Below are positions 6,352 through 9,520 of a DNA stretch of 9,520 nucleotides, piece after piece. The stretch is from contig CAZXCK010000149.1 of NCBI GenBank assembly GCA_964639225.1, positions 1 to 9,520 of the forward strand. The letters are read 5' to 3'. This DNA is from CAZXCK01 sp964639225. Lineage in GTDB: Bacteria; Chloroflexota; Anaerolineae; Aggregatilineales; Phototrophicaceae. A program made the translations under genes and the position numbers. Under the pieces are notes generated by a model. It searched no databases and was not told the origin of the DNA. It saw nothing but the letters and a program-made list of their open reading frames with translations. Every line of letters starts with the position of its first letter. Positions within the stretch are counted from its first letter, which is position 1.

Positions 6352-7650
6352 ATGATTCATCAGGTGGTTACAAGGGTATCGCTGGAGTCGTTCCGCGAGC
6401 GCGCTGCTGGTAAGAAGGTCATCCTGCTCTATCCGTGGACGAATTATCGCAATCTGTTCCTGGGGCACTTCCTGGCCAGCGCCAGAGAAGGTCTGCTTTA
6501 TTACCGCATCCCGCAGGATATGACCGCGCTCCGCGACTGGGTGGCCGATCTGCAAACTGAACTCGATCAGGTGCTGGACGGCTTCGGCCACAACCTGAAA
6601 GAAGCACTCAACAGCGCCGCCGCCCCGGCGGACCTGGGTGCGGCGCTGGCGGCGGACCTGGGCAGCTACAGCCAGGAGCCGGTGACGCTGTTCATCGACG
6701 AGCTGGACCGCGTGCCATTCGACGGCGACTTTAACACCTTCATCGACGCCCTCACCAACGCCCTGCCAGACCATGTGACGCTGGCCTTCAGTTCGCGCCT
6801 GCTCACGCACCAGCCCTGGTACGACATGGTCGAGGCTGGCAAAGCGACCATTCTGGGCACGGAATACCGCCGCAATGATGTCATGTTCACCATCGAGGAC
6901 CGTGCCAAGCCCCAGCTTGAGGTCTACGCCTTCGGGCGTGGCCACGCGCTGGTCAACGGTCAGGAGATCACCAACTGGGATGGTGCCCTGCCGCGTAACC
7001 TGTTCTTCTTCTTCATCGACCGCCAGCTCGTCACCCGCGACGACATCTTCGCCACCTTCTGGCCCAACCTGACCGTCAAAGAGGCGACCAACGTCTTTCA
7101 CGTCACCAAGCGCAAGATCAGCGAGCGCATCACCATGAAGGTCGACGAATCCGGCAATTACGAACTGACACAGTACGCCAGCGGCTTCTACATGCCCAGC
7201 GACAAGGTGATCCGCCATTACGACGTGGACGACTTCCAGGAAGCCGTCGAGCGGGCGACCATCACCACCGACCCGCGCGAGGAAGAGCGTCTGCTGCGCC
7301 GAGCCATCGACCTGTACAAAGCCCCCTTCCTGGAGACGGTCAGCATGCCCTGGGTCGAGGAACGCCGCCAGCATCTGCGGCAGCTTTACGCGCAGGCGCT
7401 GGTGGGCATGGGCCGCATCAGCCAGGCCCGCGACGAACTGCAACCGGCGCTGGGCTACTTCACCCGCGCCCTGAAAGAGACGCCCGCCCGCGAGGACATC
7501 CACCGCGAGGTGATGAAGCTCTACACCCGGCTCGATATGCCAGACGACGCCCGCAGCCAGTACCAGCACCTGGAGAAAATGCTCAAAGACCAGTTCGGCA
7601 TCACCCCGGCCAAAGAGACTCGCGAACTGTACGAAAAGCTGGTAGGTTAG
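6352..7650 (+). CDS. SARP/BTAD-family regulator with degenerate N-terminal ATPase-like domain
   Basis: This 432-residue protein is probably a DNA-binding transcriptional activator. Residues 1-185 resemble the NTPase core of MalT/STAND regulators: a beta strand at 23-27, a Walker B-like VTLFIDELDR (111-120), and a sensor-1-like VTLAFSSR (142-149). The expected GxxGxGKT P-loop after the first strand is replaced by PWTNYRNLFLGHF, so ATP binding is doubtful. Residues about 188-288 form a winged-helix domain of the OmpR/SARP type (LEVYAFGRGHALVNG..., then DIFATFWPN...NVFHVTKRKISERI as the likely HTH, ending in a GFYM hairpin). Residues about 291-432 are a BTAD TPR-like domain (RRAIDLYKAPFLE, W334, REVMKLYTRLDMPDDARSQYQHLEKML, FGITPAKETRELYEKL). 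ATG 6352 is chosen for its ribosome site and the position of the promoter. It is first in a probable operon with the membrane gene 39 bp downstream and selA. Targets are unknown. Confidence 0.85.
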   Translation: MIHQVVTRVSLESFRERAAGKKVILLYPWTNYRNLFLGHFLASAREGLLYYRIPQDMTALRDWVADLQTELDQVLDGFGHNLKEALNSAAAPADLGAALAADLGSYSQEPVTLFIDELDRVPFDGDFNTFIDALTNALPDHVTLAFSSRLLTHQPWYDMVEAGKATILGTEYRRNDVMFTIEDRAKPQLEVYAFGRGHALVNGQEITNWDGALPRNLFFFFIDRQLVTRDDIFATFWPNLTVKEATNVFHVTKRKISERITMKVDESGNYELTQYASGFYMPSDKVIRHYDVDDFQEAVERATITTDPREEERLLRRAIDLYKAPFLETVSMPWVEERRQHLRQLYAQALVGMGRISQARDELQPALGYFTRALKETPAREDIHREVMKLYTRLDMPDDARSQYQHLEKMLKDQFGITPAKETRELYEKLVG

Positions 7651-7689
7651 TCGCGTTTCTGCCGTGTCTGAACCGTTTACAGGAATGCG

Positions 7690-8130
7690 ATGAGACCTTC
7701 GCCAGCGACTCGTCACAACCAGCCCGCGTCACGCCCACGCCGGATGCCATCCGATCACATGGGCGTGCTGGTGGCCGCCCTCATCATGTTCGGCGGCGGC
7801 TGGGCCGGGCTGGCCTATCTGGTGGCCACGCAGCCGCCCCGCATCGGCGCGGAGCTGTGGCTGTTCTTCATTCTGCTGCATCTGGCCGTCACCGGGACGG
7901 TGCTGCCGGTCATCCGCTACCTCAATGTCAGCCTGTTCGCCAGTCGCGGCATTCCGCCGGGCGGTGTCATCGTGCGGCAGAGTGTGTGGGTGGGCCTGTA
8001 TGTGGTCATCTGCGCCTGGCTGCAAATTCTGCGGGCGCTCTCTGTGCCGATTATGGTCTTTCTGGCGTCGGTGTTCATCGTGCTGGAAGTCTTTCTGCGT
8101 ATGCGCGAGGCCAGCGGTGACGAAGCCTGA
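7690..8130 (+). CDS. Small four-helix membrane protein, unknown function
   Basis: I do not recognise the family. The 146-residue protein has a basic, polar N-terminus (1-23, Arg/Pro-rich) followed by four hydrophobic segments at about 24-47, 56-78, 96-114 and 117-136, and a short charged C-terminus (LRMREASGDEA). Between helices two and three is a short loop with the notable segment FASRGIPPGGVIVRQSVWVGL; helix three contains CAWLQILRAL. No catalytic motif is visible. The start at 7690 is backed by AGGA at 7681-7684, 5 nt upstream. Met19 and Met24 are alternatives that would trim the basic tail. The gene lies 39 bp after the BTAD gene and its last 14 bp overlap the start of selA, so it is probably co-transcribed and translationally coupled with selA. 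The long N-terminal positive stretch predicts a cytoplasmic N-terminus. Confidence 0.75.
   Translation: MRPSPATRHNQPASRPRRMPSDHMGVLVAALIMFGGGWAGLAYLVATQPPRIGAELWLFFILLHLAVTGTVLPVIRYLNVSLFASRGIPPGGVIVRQSVWVGLYVVICAWLQILRALSVPIMVFLASVFIVLEVFLRMREASGDEA
8107..8119 (+). promoter_or_regulatory. Ribosome site and GTG start of selA inside the upstream gene
   Basis: GAGG at 8107-8110 lies 6 nt before GTG at 8117-8119. Both are inside the last codons of the membrane-protein gene. This decides the selA start: the resulting 459-residue product has the usual length of the family, whereas in-frame starts further upstream would add membrane-gene-encoded sequence in the wrong frame. Confidence 0.7.
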
Positions 8131-9496
8131 AGATGCCCTGCGCGCCCTGCCGCCGGTCGACGCGCTGCTCAACGCCGCCGGCCCGCTGATCGCCGCCTAC
8201 GGGCGCGCCGCCACCACCGACGCCGTCCGCGCCACACTGGACGCCACCCGCCAGCGCATCCGCAGCGGCGAAGCCGCCAGCACCGATTCCGGCTCGCTGC
8301 TGCAGGCCGTCCGCGCCCACCTGGAACGCCAGTTTACACCCACCCTGCGCCCGGTCATCAACGCGACCGGCGTCATCATCCACACCAATTTAGGCCGCGC
8401 GCCCCTGTCGGCAGCAGCCCAGGCGGCGACGAGCGCGGTGGCGGTCGCTTACAGCACGCTCGAATTTGACCTGGACGATGGCAAACGCGGCAGCCGGTTG
8501 GTCCACGCCGAGGCGCTGCTGCGCGACATCACCGGGGCCGAGGCGGCGCTGGTGGTCAACAACAACGCGGCGGCCACCGTGCTGATGCTGGCCGGGCTGG
8601 CCCAGGGCCGCCAGGTGATCGTCTCGCGCGGGCAACTGGTGGAGATCGGCGGCGGCTTCCGCGTGCCCGACATCATGCGCCAGAGTGGGGCGCAGCTCGT
8701 CGAGGTGGGCACCACCAACCGCACCCGCGCCGCCGACTACGAGCAGGCCATCTCCGAGGAGACGGCCCTGCTGATGCGCGTTCATTCATCCAACTTCAAG
8801 CAGATCGGCTTCACCGAGGAGACGCCCCTGGCCGAGCTGGTGCGCATCGCCCACCGGCACAACCTGCGCGTGGTCGATGACCTGGGCAGCGGCGCGCTGG
8901 TCGATACGGCCAGCTACGGCCTGGAACACGAGCCAACCGTCCAGGAGAGCGTCGCCGCCGGGGCGGACGTGGTCGCCTTCAGCGGCGACAAGCTGCTGGG
9001 CGGTCCCCAGGCCGGGATTCTGGTGGGGCGGCGCGAGGTGATCGACGCGCTTAAACGGCATCCGCTGGCGCGGGCCATCCGCGCCGATAAGCTGTGTCTG
9101 GCCGCGCTTTACGCCACACTGGACCATTACCGGCGCGGCGAGGAATGGCACGAAATCCCCGTGCTGTGGATGATCGCCCGCCCCCTGGCCGAGCTTCGGC
9201 GCGTGGCCCGGCGCTGGGCGCGCCAGTTGGGACCGGCAGCCTCGGTCATCGCCGGCGAGTCGACCGTCGGCGGCGGCAGTCTGCCGGGGGCGACGCTGCC
9301 CAGCGCGCTGGTGGCCCTGGACGTGCCCGCGCCCGCTTCGCTGGCGGCGACACTGCGCGACTCAGTGACGCCGGTCATCGCCCGCGTCGCCGGCGACCGC
9401 CTGCTGCTGGACCCGCGCACGGTCCTGCCCGGCCAGGAGAAATCGCTGCTGGCGGCGGTCCGCGCCGGGCTGGACCCCACCTCCAACCTTCCTTGA
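8117..9496 (+). CDS. selA: L-seryl-tRNA(Sec) selenium transferase (selenocysteine synthase)
   Basis: SelA is a cytoplasmic pyridoxal-phosphate enzyme that converts seryl-tRNA(Sec) to selenocysteinyl-tRNA(Sec) using selenophosphate. The 459-residue product matches the family's usual length of about 460. Clear hallmarks in order are the N-terminal tRNA-binding region (LPPVDALL at 11-18), NATGVIIHTNLGRAPLS (82-98), LEFDLDDGKRGSRLVHAE (115-132), VVNNNAAA (146-153), GQLVEIGGGFRVPDI (172-186), LVEVGTTNRT (194-203), VHSSNFKQIGFTEE (222-235), DDLGSGALVD (254-263), and the PLP-lysine motif FSGDKLLGGPQAG with Lys292 (Lys295 in the E. coli enzyme). Nothing essential appears missing. The start is GTG at 8117, overlapping the membrane gene by 14 bp, with GAGG 6 nt upstream. 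Its presence implies that selB, selC and selD are elsewhere in the genome, selB often being next to selA; the window ends before that can be seen. Confidence 0.97.
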   Translation: MTKPEDALRALPPVDALLNAAGPLIAAYGRAATTDAVRATLDATRQRIRSGEAASTDSGSLLQAVRAHLERQFTPTLRPVINATGVIIHTNLGRAPLSAAAQAATSAVAVAYSTLEFDLDDGKRGSRLVHAEALLRDITGAEAALVVNNNAAATVLMLAGLAQGRQVIVSRGQLVEIGGGFRVPDIMRQSGAQLVEVGTTNRTRAADYEQAISEETALLMRVHSSNFKQIGFTEETPLAELVRIAHRHNLRVVDDLGSGALVDTASYGLEHEPTVQESVAAGADVVAFSGDKLLGGPQAGILVGRREVIDALKRHPLARAIRADKLCLAALYATLDHYRRGEEWHEIPVLWMIARPLAELRRVARRWARQLGPAASVIAGESTVGGGSLPGATLPSALVALDVPAPASLAATLRDSVTPVIARVAGDRLLLDPRTVLPGQEKSLLAAVRAGLDPTSNLP

Positions 9497-9520
9497 CAGC
9501 CCCCAACCCCCATGCTAGAA
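9497..9520 (+). other. Window edge after selA, possible start of next gene
   Basis: The 24 bases after the selA stop are C-rich and end with ATG CTA GAA from 9512, cut off by the window. A gene starting there would follow selA by 15 bp, compatible with an operon partner such as selB, but no Shine-Dalgarno sequence precedes this ATG and three codons cannot identify it. No terminator is visible after selA. Confidence 0.2.

Noticed and set aside
7667..7677. 11-base TCTGAACCGTT shared with 110-120
   Set aside because: One exact 11-mer match in 9.5 kb is only mildly unusual, and the second copy lacks the complementary arm of the hairpin.
6268..7716. 482-codon minus-strand open frame antisense to the BTAD gene
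   Set aside because: The plus strand has a promoter, a ribosome site and recognisable winged-helix and BTAD domains; the antisense product has none.
7925..8116. 64-residue N-terminal extension of SelA from ATG 7925
   Set aside because: It would be translated from the membrane gene in another frame, giving Cys/Arg-rich sequence unlike SelA; GTG 8117 gives the normal length and has GAGG upstream.
7729..8172. 147-codon minus-strand open frame over the membrane gene and selA start
   Set aside because: It overlaps two plus-strand genes with ribosome sites and has low-complexity Gln/His/Asp-rich translation typical of antisense shadows.

Overview
The window looks like chromosomal DNA of a GC-rich bacterium. 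A member of the Chloroflexota (Anaerolineae-like) is the best guess. This rests on three things: a soluble multi-GAF/PAS histidine kinase with no receiver domain, a SARP-type regulator ending in a bacterial transcriptional activator domain (BTAD), and dense GC-rich coding. It is inference from gene content, not a phylogenetic result. No rRNA, tRNA, CRISPR array, transposase gene or phage gene was seen.

Layout. Bases 1-182 are an AT-richer gap containing a strong inverted repeat and possibly the edges of truncated genes. Minus-strand genes follow from 183 to 6012: a 1464-residue membrane-anchored sensor kinase (183-4577, TTG start) and, upstream of it in the same direction, an O-antigen ligase/polymerase-like membrane protein (4654-6012). 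The 76-bp gap between them holds a hairpin that overlaps a possible -10 box. From 6013 to 6351 lies a divergent intergenic region. It contains an 85-bp MITE-like element bounded by TA and short inverted repeats, with a perfect 20-bp palindrome inside, and a very good sigma70-type promoter (TTGACA, 18 bp, extended -10 TAAAAT) firing to the right.

The plus-strand genes form a probable operon: a BTAD regulator (6352-7650) whose N-terminal half looks like a STAND/MalT-type ATPase with an eroded P-loop, a small four-helix membrane protein of unknown function (7690-8130), and selA, L-seryl-tRNA(Sec) selenium transferase (8117-9496), which overlaps the membrane gene by 14 bp. The window ends 24 bp after selA, where selB might be expected.

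How they fit together. The left half is signal sensing and surface glycan chemistry, with no adjacent response regulator. The right half couples a regulator and a membrane protein to selenocysteine-tRNA synthesis, so the organism very probably makes selenoproteins. The most interesting points are the degenerate ATPase fused in front of a SARP module, the MITE-like element in the divergent promoter region, and the unknown membrane protein translationally linked to selA. No clear new defence or mobile system is visible.
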